A stretch of DNA of 64,000 nt from positions 1-64,000 of the forward strand of contig JAAMPI010000089.1 of assembly GCA_013054445.1 (NCBI GenBank), given 5' to 3'. Below are positions 1 to 10,741 of the stretch, piece by piece. Origin of the DNA: Cudoniella acicularis (taxonomy: Eukaryota > Ascomycota > Leotiomycetes > Helotiales > Helotiaceae). Position 1 is the first letter of the stretch, and each line of letters begins with the position of its first letter. The position numbers and the translations under genes are program-made. The notes beneath the pieces were generated by a model. It did not search any database. It was not told the DNA's origin and saw only the letters and a list, made by a program, of their open reading frames with translations.

Positions 1-1734
1 AAAGAGATAATAAAATCTAGCTTTTTTAATATCTATAATAAGAAGAACTAATAACTAGATAATTCTATACTAACGATCTAAAGACTATTATTCGACTAGT
101 AATTACTATTATACTCGATAGTAATAGGCGACTTTAATACCTACTACCCCTAGTAAGACCTATTAGTAAAGCTCTCTCTAAGAGCCGACTAGCTAGTTAA
201 GTAGTTTAAGAACTAAGAACTAGAACTAATAAATAAACCTAGAAAAGACACCTTTTATAGGCTAAATATAACTTAACTAAGTATTCTAGATTTAATACTA
301 GCTATAAAGATAATAGCTAATAATATTAAAGACTAGTAAATAATCGACTATCTTAGATTTAATTACTTTAGACTACTTTTTACTATTATAGGTAATAGAA
401 ACCCCTTAATCGATAACCCTATCTTTAAAACCTACTTTCGTATAAAAGAAGCTAACTAGGACCGATTTATTACTCTTTTATAAGTAAATATAATAAATTT
501 ATCTATATTTAGCTCTAATAAATTCTAAAAAATCAAAGAATTAGTTAAATCGATCGATCTATTTTAAAGCCTACTAATTAGGATTAAAGAGGCTATAGCT
601 ATTAAGTTCCTAGATTTAGCCGCTTTAGAACTTACCTAGGCTATTACTAGTATAATAAAGTCGAGTATTCTAATTAGTAGGCTAGGGGTAAAGCTAAAGC
701 TATAGTAGTCACCTAATTTAAAGCTATTATAAAAGGATATAATAAAAAAATAAAGATCGATTAGTTATAATAATATTAAGTCGACTTAAGACTATCTAAA
801 AATAAAGAACACCTACTTCTAGGCGATAAAGTTAGCTAAGCGGGACTATTAGAATACCTTCCTGGAAAAGAGGGACTCGAAGTCTATATTTAAGGCGCTA
901 AAATATATAAACTCCTCGTATAACGAGCTAATCCTATTAATCTAACCTACGTTAACCTCTAGTCTATAAGACTCCTTTTTAGATAAAGCCTTAGCTTTTA
1001 GAGAGACCCTCTTCCCTTTTCTACTAATTATAGAACCTCTTTCCTAGGAAGGCTATAAATCAGTAGACTAGGATTAGCTAGCTCTTAGCTAATCAGAGCT
1101 ACTAAACGCTTACTTAACAAAAGTCAAAGGTAAAATACTAGGACCTAACTATATTATCTAAGTAATTATTACTAGGGCTTACTAGGTAATACTAATACCC
1201 TTTTTTAAGCTATTCGAATTACTTATTAACCTAAGATATTACCTTACCTACTAGAAACAAGCTACTAGGGCTATTCTAAAAAAAGCCTTATAAACTAGAC
1301 TATTTAGTACCTAAGGTATATTAAATAATATTATTTCTTAATTATCTTAATAAAGTTAATAAAAGGATACTAGTATAAAGACTAGCTTATCTAGTAGAGA
1401 CTACTAGCCTACTATATAACTTATAGATTAGTAGACACCTTAAAAAATCAGCTATTAACGCTACCTTATTACTTATAAACAAAATAAAAGTTAATAAAAG
1501 GAATAAGTAAAAAATAACGACTTTATTTCTAGATATTAAGAATACTTTTAACTATATAATAAAGAACAAGCTATTATCGATTCTATAAGACCTTCTTTTA
1601 CTTAGTTTAATAATAGCCTAGGTCTTGTCTTTTCTAAATAACTAACTACTTCGACTTACTTTTAACGGCTAATTAAAAGCCTTTTCTATAATCAATACTA
1701 GGATTCTATAGAATAGCCTTATATTACTAATGTA

Positions 1735-1857
1735 GTAGGGAAGTCAGTCGGTCGCTAGGTGGTTACGTGGTCGTAGACACGTGACCTACACGAAGGAGGA
1801 TAAAAGACGTGTTCTTAGGCAGATAGCTTCCTCTTCTTAAGTCAAATTAACGTCTAT
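1735..1857. other. GC-richer unmutated island inside the RT of LINE copy A
   Basis: About 120 bp of normal base composition, with intact CpG and CpA and an internal near-palindrome around the CACGTG at 1779-1784, interrupts the AT-rich reverse transcriptase. The LINE reading frame stops on the left and resumes on the right. I do not recognise the insert and found no clear target duplication. Confidence 0.5.
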
Positions 1858-2064
1858 TTGAACTCCCTCCCTTTTAGGTTGTATTTGTCCTTCTATACTA
1901 ATCCTATTCCTTATTTATATAGAAACCTCTTTACTATAACACCTACTAAATTAGGACTAGTTAAATACCTTTCTTATATTAACGATATATTAATCACTAT
2001 TAAATCGACTAGCCTAAAAAAGAACGCTAAGACCTTAGAAAAGAAGGTATATAAGCTATATTAG
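1858..2064 (+). pseudogene. Reverse transcriptase fragment inside LINE copy A
   Basis: The longest open stretch left in copy A, about 68 codons with no ATG start. It contains the Y-I-N-D-I sequence that corresponds to the catalytic F-V-D-D box of the polymerase; the first Asp of the catalytic pair reads as Asn, as RIP would cause. Not a functional gene. Confidence 0.7.
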
Positions 2065-4497
2065 CTAGCTTCTAAGAACGTAATATAGTTCGATCTAATA
2101 AAGACGGAATTAATCTACTTTACTACTTTAAAGGACGCTAAACTAGCTAAAATTATACTATTAGACAAAGCGATTATTAAGTCTAAAGAAGTAATTAAGT
2201 AGCTAGGTATCTACTTTAACTAGAACCTTACTTTTAAATAGTATATAGCTATAAAGGTCTCTTAAGTAAGGTCGGCTTTTTACTAAATAGCTAGATTAGC
2301 TAACTTAGAAAGAAGATTATTACTTATAGCTATATAATAGCTTTATCTTGCCTATGTTACTAGTATATTAGACTATAGATCGATTATCTAATAGCGTAGC
2401 TAAAACTAATTTAAAAGCCCTCTTTAGCTATTATAGAACCTAGGCCTTTAGAAAATATTAAGGGTATTTAAAACTATATCTATTATACTTATAGAACTCG
2501 AATTAGTATTACTATTACCTAATATTTAACTAAACAACTTAATTAAATAATACGCTTTCTAGGCTCTTAAATTACTATTAACCTATCTAATCTTATAACT
2601 AAAAGACGATATAATTAATATAATTAAAGTATTATTTAATATACTAGAAAAAGATAAATTATTAATCTCTTATTATTACTAGCTAATAGATTTAACTAAC
2701 TATAAGCTAGATATAACTAGAGCGGCTAAATAGCTAAATATAACTAGAGACTAAAATCTAAAAAACCTAATAGATTTTATAAAAATAGTTATATAAACCT
2801 CTTTCCTAGATAGGTTAGCGCTATAATATATAACTATTAAGGATTAGACGATAGAAGACCCTCTAACTAATTAGCGCGAAGAAAACAGGGGTATTTTACC
2901 TGACTCGCTTAATCTAAAGGCTATAGATATAGCTATCTAAGAACTAATAAATTAAATAGCTAACTAAGAGTTAACTAATTAAGAACCTCTAACTATAATT
3001 ATATAAACTAAAAACGATTTTATTAAAAATTATATAAACTATTTAATTATATATAACTTAGCTAGAACAGCTAAAGTCTAGGGCTAGCTAATTAGAATCA
3101 AGAGGCTAAAACTATTAAAACACTATCTATTTATATAAATCAAACGTATTTATAAGTCGATTGTCGGGCTCTATTTACCTAATAGCCTAGAAAGGATTTA
3201 ATACTATTTTTTCTTATCTTAAGGCCGTATAACCCTATATTATATAGTTATTTTAAAGCTTCTTAAAAAGGATACTACTAAAGCCTATAACGAGTATATA
3301 AATCGACTTGATTTAACTAATACTATTACTATATATATAGACGCTTCTTCTATAAGAGAAGAGATAGGAATAGGTATTAGAATAGTAGTATATAGCTATC
3401 TAGACTAGTCCTAATAAATAACTTATTAATCGAGTCTTAATATAAGAACTAGGAAACTAGTCTATAATAGAAAACTCGAGGAGATTACCTAGGCTATTAA
3501 ATATACTAGTATAATAGCCTAACTAAACGAATTAATCTAGATCTATTTAGATAATCAAGCTAGATTATTAAGACTTAAAAACCCGTCTAATAATCTAAGC
3601 TAAGGCTACTAGATTAGGGTAATAAAAGTAGTATAGAAGATAGTCGATAAAAGAGCTTCGCTTACGCTTAATTAGGTATTAGAGTATATAAAAGTAGAAG
3701 GTAACGAAGAAGCTAATTTACTAGCTAAGCGAGGCACTAAATCAAGCTCGATATTAATAAAGACTAGCTTCGTATTATTTAGACTTTTAATATAATAAAT
3801 TAGTACTTTAGAATAGTAAAAGGCTATAAAGTAATATAGCGACAAGGAGCGAGCTAATCAGAACCCTAAGACCTATTCTAAGCTATTCTCTTACTAGACT
3901 AGATTAAATCTATAAATCTTAGACGATATAAAAAGAGAGCTAGCTAGATTATTCTATTAACTTAAACTTAGCTATAGCTATATAAAATCTTATTTATATT
4001 AAATTAAAAAGTTAGATAATAATATATATAGGTATAGTAAAAAGGAGACTATAGAATACCTGTTATTAGTATACCTAGAAGGGTAAGAGCCCTAGAAGAA
4101 GCTTAAAAAGAACCTAGAAAGATCGACGATATTATTACGTACTCTTCTATATATAACATATAGTATCTAATTAACGCTCGAGTTCTTTAAAAAGACCCGA
4201 TTCGCTATAAGGAAATAGTATATAGAGAGGGGAGAGGGGAGTAAGAGCAGGGAAAGAGAGAGAGTAGAAGAGGACGTCTAATTAGTCTTTTATATTTCCT
4301 TTGTTATCTTTAGGGTTAGACCTTTACTATCACCTAGAATACTTAGATTACTACCTTTTATAAATACTATTAACTCGCTAGGGCTTAAACCCTAGTCGTC
4401 CTATTATAGTCTTTGACTTATATAAGACGTAAAAAGGATTAATTAACTACTTTTAGATATCTTTTTTACGTAACTCCGGCTTTTATCGTAAAGGCTA

Positions 4498-5150
4498 NNN
4501 TANATAAACTAGATANACACTTAATNAGATTATATTCCTACTATCTTAAAGCGCGCTAAGCTAGCNCTAAAGCTTNNNNAACANNACGCGATTCNNACTA
4601 AAATAGCCGAAAATNGCCCNNTAGNGACACTACTACTACTACTTAACTAATCAGGAAGCGCCNNGGACNANNATATAGATATTATCGACTAGATCGTAAT
4701 ACCTCTTACCCTATAGCTAAATCGNATCANAGGCCTNGACGGCTCTCGATATCACTTNNAGTTTACCTTACCCGACTACCTTAGCCGCNTANCCCCTATT
4801 NNGAANTAGAGTTTTNACCTNAACTAGGGGGGCGACCCGATTAGGAAGCGCCNCCTAGACNNTATAGANGACTAATCAAACAAGCGAACCTCTCTTTCCT
4901 AAATCGGNAATACNCCTAGGCCNCTNATTCTAGAAGNAAGAGACCTTCTAATAAAAGCTATAAGATTAGCTAAATCNTATAATAAGTAGTCTAGAATCCT
5001 CGANCTTCTAGAGATATTCTAAGACTATACNNAAAAGGGAAAGGTCTATACTACCTCTAAGATTATCGCCTCCTAGGTAGCTAATCTAGAGTCTANTANN
5101 NNTAANATNNAGTCTAANACTAAAGAACTAGNNAAGGCTANTACTAAAGC
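4498..5150. other. Assembly-ambiguous segment (scattered N) with short internal repeats
   Basis: Dozens of single or short runs of N. Two similar blocks carrying GGAAGCGCC at about 4650 and 4845 suggest a tandem duplication at the 5' end of the LINE. Ns are probably collapsed divergent repeat copies in the assembly. Confidence 0.6.
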
Positions 5151-5572
5151 NACTAACGATTATATAGATCGCTTTAATCGACCTAAAATCTATTACGAAT
5201 ATAGCTATACCCTAGGAATAGACACTAGTCGAAAAGAAAAAGAACTAACCTAAAAAAGGCAACTTTAGGATAGACTAATAAAGATAACTTATTCTAATCT
5301 AATTAGATAGCTAGATTCTTAAATTTAGCCTTTTTTCTATATAAAACAAGCTTAATCAAGCTTTCTTAGATAAAGGATTTAAGGACCTAGTTATTACTAG
5401 TATTATAAAGTCCCCTAGTTAGAATATTATAATTACTATAACCTCTGTCTTTACTACTAAATTCCTGATCAAAAAGAAGGCTATATAAGACGATATTATC
5501 CCCTATTCTAGCTTTTAAAAAGACGAACCCTAGTATAAAGTAATATTATATAATATCCTAGTATTAGACTTT

Positions 5573-5611
5573 GATTGATTGATTGATTTATCCTTTTTAC
5601 GTCCTTTATAA
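5573..5611 (-). mobile_element. 39-bp 5'-truncated LINE 3' end (dead-on-arrival insertion)
   Basis: The insert is the same GATT-repeat tail and following bases (TTTATCCTTTTTACGTCC) that begin the inverted LINE at 6410. It is flanked by a perfect 13-bp duplication, AGTATTAGACTTT, at 5560-5572 and 5612-5624. This is the signature of target-primed reverse transcription with extreme 5' truncation. Removing the insert and one duplicate rejoins the ORF1 remnant. Confidence 0.85.
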
Positions 5612-6409
5612 AGTATTAGACTTTAATAACCCTAATAGTATAAGCTTTATTATTAACGAGATTTATACCTTTAATAAAGGATTTAACTTAATCAGAACCT
5701 CTTATTAGATATCACTAGAAGAAAAAAGACGATTTAGCTAATCAGGATTAATAGTAATAGTCTTTACGATAGAAGAAGAAGCGATTTAAGTAATAAGAGG
5801 GCGACTTTATATTATTAGGATTAGTATATAGGTAGAAAAGCTATATATAACTACGCTTATTATATAGTATAGAAACTGTTAAGGATTTAGCTACCTAGAC
5901 TTATAGTATAAGAGAGAGTCGATTTATAGGCTATATAATACCTATTACTATACTAACTAGTATTATTACTCTATCTACTAGGCAAAAGCTATTATATACC
6001 CTTATCTAGAGGCTAAATATACTAACTATAAGAGAAACTATACTATAAATATAAAGACCTATAAGATATTACTAGCTACTATAATAAAGACATAAAAAAC
6101 AACTGCTATATAATTTATAATAATATAAAGATCTTATAAATAAACCTTAATCAAAGCTTAATAGCTATTAAGAGTATATTATAGATAGTAGTTAAACTTT
6201 AAATTAATATATTATTTATCTAAGAACCTTATATTATCTAGAACAACTTAAACGACTTTAATATAGCTAGGTCTATATTATATACTAGCTTTAGTTAGAT
6301 ATTACTAAAATATAATAGCCTATAACCTCGAACTCTTATATATATATATATTAAAATCACTTCTATCTAAAGTAAGTATATCTTTACTCTTACTACTAGA
6401 CCTAGACCT

Positions 6410-8390
6410 CTTAATTGATTGATTGATTAATTGATTGATTTATCCTTTTTACGTCCTTTATAAGTCAGAGACTATAGTAGGACGGCTAGGTTTTAAGCCC
6501 TAGCGAGTCAATAGTATTTATAAAAGGTAGTAATCCAAGTATTCTAGGTAATAGTAAGGGTCTGGCCCTAAAGATAACAAAGGAAATATAAAAGACTGAT
6601 TAGACGTCCCCTTCTACTCTCTCTCCTTCCCTGCTCTTACTCCCCTCTCCCCTCTCTATATGCCACTTCCTTATAACGAATCGGGTCTTTTTAAGGAACT
6701 CGAGCGTTGATTAGATGTCGTGTGTTATATATAGAAGGGTGCGTAGCGATATCGTCGATCCTTCTAGGTCCTTTTTAAGCTTCTTCCGGGGCTCTTACCC
6801 TTCTAGGCACGCTAATAACAGGTGTTCTATAGTCTCCTTTTTACCACACCTATACGTGTCGTTATCTGACTTTTTAATTTGATATAAATAAGATTTTATA
6901 TAGCCGTGGCCGAGCTTGATTTAGTGCCTCGCTTAGCCAGCGAATCAGCTTCCTCGTTGCCTTCTACTTCTGTGTGCCCTGGTACCCAATTAAGCGTAAG
7001 CGAAGCCCCTTTATCGACTATCTTCTGTGCTGCTTTTATTGCCCTAATCTGGCAGTCCTAGCCTAGATTATCAGACGGGTTTTTGAGTCTTAATAATCTA
7101 GCTTGATTATCTGAATAGACCTGGATTGATTCGTTCGGTTAGGCCGCTATACTAGCGTATTCGATAGCCTGGGTAACCCCCTCGAGTTCCCTATTATAGA
7201 CTAGTTGCCTAGTTCCTATATTAAGACTCGATTAATAGGTTATTTGCCGGGACTAGTCTAGGTGGCTATACGCTACTATTCCGATGCCTATTCCTATCCC
7301 TTCCCCTGTAGAAGAAGCGTCCGTATATATAGTAGTGATGTTAGTTAAATCAAGTCGATTTATATACTCGTTATAGGCTTTAGCGGTGTCCTCTTTAGGA
7401 AGGTTTAAAATAACTACGTGATATAGGGTTGTACGGCCCTAGGGTAGGAAAAAATAGTGCTGAATCCTTTCTAGGCTATTAGGTAGATAGAGCCCGATAA
7501 TCGACTTATAAATACGTTCGATTTACGTAGGTAGGTGGTGTTTTAGTGGTTTTGGCCTCTTGATTCTGATTAGCTGGCTCTGGACTTTAGCCGTTCTAGC
7601 TAAGTTGTGCGAAATCAAGCGATTTATACGATTATCGATAAAAGTGTTTTTAGTTCGTGTAACTATAGTCGGAGGTCTCTGATTCGTCGGATCCTGGTTG
7701 GTCGCTTGTTTTGGCGCTAAACTAGCCTAGATAGGAGCCTGTCTGATATTTTATAATAAAGTTATTGACTTTTTTTGATTTGTTGATTCTTGGATAGCTG
7801 TATCTATAGCCCCTAGATTAAGCGAGTCGGACAAAATACCCCTGTTTTCTCCACGCTGATTGGTCGGAGGGTCTTCTATCGTCTGATCCTCGATAGTCAC
7901 GTGTCGTAGCGCTAACTCTTCTAGGAAAGGGGTTTGTACGACTATTTCTGTAGAATCTGTCAGGTTTTTTAGATTTTGGTCTCTAGTCGTATTTAGCCGT
8001 TTAACCGCTCTAGTTATATCTGGCTCGTGGTTGGTTAAATCCGCTGGCTGGTGATATTGAGAGATCGATAATTCGTCTTCTTCTAGTATATCGAGTGGTG
8101 CTTCGATTATATCGGGTAGTGCTTTGATTATATCGATTTTATCGTCCCTTAGTCGTGATTTAGTTATTTTAGCTGGGATAGGATGGGTCGGTGGTAATTT
8201 AGGGGCCCGGAAAGCGTATCGTCTGATCGAGTTGTTTAGTCGAATATTAGGTGGCGGTAGTGCTGATTCGAGTTCTATAGGTATAATAGGTGTGGTTTTA
8301 AATACCCCTAATATTTTCCGAAGGCCTAGGTTCTGTAGTAGCTAGAGGGGGCCTTTAAATTGGTTTTGGCCACGCCACCAGATAATATTA
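6410..8390 (-). mobile_element. Tad-type LINE, 5'-truncated inverted copy (copy B), weakly RIPed
   Basis: The reverse strand reads the end of the RT region, RNase H (D-A-S-S-T-G-E-G-I-G-I-G) and the 3' end, terminating in a tail of TCAA repeats at 6410-6440. It is co-linear with copy A from about 2390 to 4450 but keeps far more G and C, so it was either inserted later or escaped most mutation. Homology ends near 8390. It still contains stop codons, so it is not active. Confidence 0.85.
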
Positions 8391-8540
8391 TTAAATTGAA
8401 ACCCTTTTAAGTTATAACATATAGCCCTTGAAGCCGTACGTGTATCAATTTTATCTCTATTTATATAAAGGTTTTTCCACGTAATATGTGTTGGAAAAGC
8501 AAGACTTTTGATGTTCCCCCGTTTTTAGCGAGGGGCGGGC

Positions 8541-8605
8541 TTGGTGGCAGCGCAACGGATAAGAACCAGACTTCTGACCTCAGGCTCGTTAGCGATCGAC
8601 ACCTA
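8541..8605 (+). other. tRNA-Arg-like relic (possible SINE head)
   Basis: GTGGCAGCGCAACGGATAA resembles the D-arm/A-box of fungal tRNA-Arg with two extra bases. It is followed by GACTTCTGA, like a TCT-anticodon loop, and by a weak B-box-like GTTAGCGATCGACACC. The cloverleaf is imperfect, so I treat it as a relic or SINE head rather than a functional tRNA. Confidence 0.3.
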
Positions 8606-8804
8606 ATTACAGCGAATACCCTCGGAAAGAAATTGCTCCTAAGTGCGCAAGTTATATAGATTGGTTTTACATTCATAGATTAGTTTTTCTGATTCTTAGT
8701 CACCTGAGAATCCCAACAAAAATCATTGACGAATACGATTACTATATATTCCGCCAACTCATTGCGGAGTTTATCTTCATTTTGACTTATCTCCCAGCAG
8801 TGTC

Positions 8805-9090
8805 GCAACCTCGTACAAAACACTTGACAAGTGTTAAACAGCCACCGAATGAAAGGTATTAAAATTTAGAGATTTAATAGGACGAATGGCCAGAATTGAG
8901 GTTTTTCTAAGATTTCCTCATAGTAGCAGAAATGTTCAAACTCAAAATCTATTTTTGGGTATCTTTCTAAAAGTGTCTCGCAGTAGAATAGATATTAAAA
9001 ATCTTTTTAGGTTTTTTCCTACTATCTCACAGTGGCAGAGATATTCAAAATGTTCTTTCCTTTCAAATTTCGCGCTTTCCACTATGTATT
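8805..9090 (+). repeat. Dispersed repeat, copy 1, with palindrome and degenerate internal repeats
   Basis: It begins with the inverted repeat AACACTTGACAAGTGTT at 8819-8835 followed by AAACAGCCACC. It continues with three degenerate copies of a roughly 60-bp unit containing a CTCACAGTGGCAGAGATATTC-like core. The same order occurs near 16850-17110, and the palindrome part recurs near 44985. Confidence 0.55.
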
Positions 9091-9533
9091 TTTTCCACAT
9101 TCATTAGTTTCCAACATTGACGCAAACCTACCACAAAAATTCAAGAGGAGAAAAATGTGTTTTTTAGCGTTTGATCCCAAGCCTCCGAAATGTTCAAGAT
9201 TGTTATAATTTCGTTCACAATGCTAAAGGAATCTCCGATCCTCGCCAAGTCTCCTCACAACCGCAACACTTGAAAGATTGACAAGCTAACTCCGATTAAG
9301 AGACATAATATTCATAAACTTTCGTTTTCGCTCTATCTATCATTTATTTGAATTTGTGTGGATAAAAGAAATCTAAGCAGTGTGCGTCCTCTCTAATGTA
9401 GTCTTTTTGGGGTTTCCTCCAGCCTTCCTGCCCTATCTCGTCTATAACCACGAACACACAAATAACCCGAGAATCAAAGTTTCCAATCTCCATACGTCCC
9501 CAGGCTTCGCCAAGTTGTTCAGGGTCTACACCA

Positions 9534-10120
9534 TTATGATGTCGCCATTTCGCTATTCCAAGCAACATGATTCGATTTGGACCTACTTAACATCAGCGAG
9601 TGCTTTTTCTCACCAAGAATTACTGCTACCTCAGTAAGCCTCTCTGGAACAGACAAGATCCAGCGATTCAGCTGAAGCTAATTGCAGTTAGCGTTGAATT
9701 TCTAGGTGGTATGGTGTGATGTGCAGTGTGCTTACCCTGATTTGAAAATTTCCAGAACCAAAAGTCCTTTTTAGGAGAGCGATCAACCTTTCCCTCTCAA
9801 TATACCGCCCTTCAATAACTTGTTGGATCATTTTTGAAATCGACTAGGATTCTTAAGACGTTGACACGCTGCTTGAAAATTTCAAGAGTGAAGGGAGTTT
9901 TGCGAACTACTGATAGAATGCGACCTAGAATGAAAAACCACAAAATGGCCCACATCCCTGCATTCGGTTCACCGCTACAGTCATAATAGTGAGCAATGGG
10001 CTCGAAGAACGCCACGTCGCCAGATGTGCCACACCTCAAGTCGGAAAGAATGTCTAGGCAGAAATCAGGGCTTCTTCCTCGAGCTCGAAACGACTCACTG
10101 TGACACTGTTTACCGGACAT
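9534..10120 (-). pseudogene. Small hypothetical gene with one membrane segment, single-base frameshift
   Basis: On the reverse strand a 5' exon from ATG 10120 encodes a polar, Cys-containing N-terminus and a hydrophobic segment (MWAILWFFILGRIL) at about residues 55-70. At the A-run around 9836-9841 the frame must shift by one base to continue as IEGRYIERERLIALLKRTFG. A GT intron from 9735 to about 9642 leads to a last exon with RLTEVAVILGEKKHS, ending at a stop at 9534. About 164 residues if the shift is real. I do not recognise the family; it resembles lineage-specific proteins of leotiomycetes. The frameshift could be decay or a homopolymer error. Confidence 0.45.
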
Positions 10121-10741
10121 GTTGGGCACAGCATTGCCACTCTCTCCCGACCAAATGCAGCTCGCCGAAACGACATCAAAACTTGACTAAAACCTCTTGA
10201 AAATCAAGGCGAGCAAACAACCGACCAGTAGAGACAATATCACAGGGTGGCTGTGCCCGGGCTCAAGCCGTCCCACCATTCCTTACCGATGCATGGAACC
10301 TGTCATCCCGATATGGGCGCTGTCTTATCATTGATTGGAGGTGTCTCCTACACCCTCACAGAAGGAAAGTGATTTTTTTTCTTCCTGGCGAGACATAACG
10401 AGGCTGAGCTCTTACAAGCAGATTAGCTTCTTTTTCACATGACCCCTGCTATCCTGATAACGTCCCAACAATATAGCCTCAGGCTTTCCCCAAAGACAGT
10501 ACGACGACACGCCATCCAGAGAGCCTCCAACAAACTCGACAAAGGCAGGCATTGCGATGTTTTTGCAGTGAGCCTCGGTAGATGGTGTCCAAAAACGGCT
10601 TTTGAGGCTCAAGGACTCCATTAAGGGCGGTGCGCGCCGCTTCACTTCATCAGGAGTCATTTGTGCCCAACCCTCAAAATCGAATATCTCACAGCATGCC
10701 AGTCTAATCTCCTATCCCAAAGCGGATTATACGTTATCATA
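10121..10741. other. Intergenic region
   Basis: No supported gene. An open reading frame of about 82 codons on the reverse strand (10412-10660) starts with ATG, but I recognise nothing in it. It may contain the promoter of the CorA-like gene that starts at 10742. Confidence 0.4.

Larger units (their letters stand above)
1..4450 (+). mobile_element. Tad-type LINE retrotransposon, RIP-degraded ORF2 copy (copy A), cut by the window edge
   Basis: Extremely AT-rich with stops in every frame, yet translation of the + strand still shows the order of a Tad1-clade non-LTR element. Remnants of the endonuclease domain run to about 420, of reverse transcriptase from about 1140 to 2300 (a Y-I-N-D box, equivalent to F-V-D-D, near 1980), of RNase H from about 3300 to 3800 (Y-I-D-A-S-S), and a 3' end with a degenerate tail near 4430-4450. 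Compared with the inverted copy at 6.4-8.4 kb, the differences I can read are mainly G to A and C to T, the RIP pattern. The 5' part lies outside the window. Dead element; no intact ORF. Confidence 0.85.
4490..6405 (+). mobile_element. Tad-type LINE 5' part (copy C): ORF1 and start of ORF2, degraded, with Ns
   Basis: In translation, roughly 5600-6100 resembles a gag-like ORF1 ending in a CCHC zinc-knuckle region. From about 6120 the start of the ORF2 endonuclease can be recognised (pattern LNLNQSL...FIQEPY...RPRTL). The element stops abruptly at about 6405 where the 3' tail of an inverted LINE begins, so it was truncated or interrupted by that copy. It is heavily RIP-like. Many ambiguous bases (N) lie between 4498 and 5150. 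Confidence 0.75.
8391..9533. other. Gene-free stretch after the LINE nest
   Basis: No convincing gene. It holds a tRNA-Arg-like stretch at about 8541-8605 and a copy of a dispersed palindrome-bearing repeat at about 8805-9090, listed separately. Confidence 0.5.

Noticed and set aside
1858..2064. Open frame of 68 codons as an independent gene
   Set aside because: It is a piece of the LINE reverse transcriptase (Y-I-N-D box) without an ATG start.
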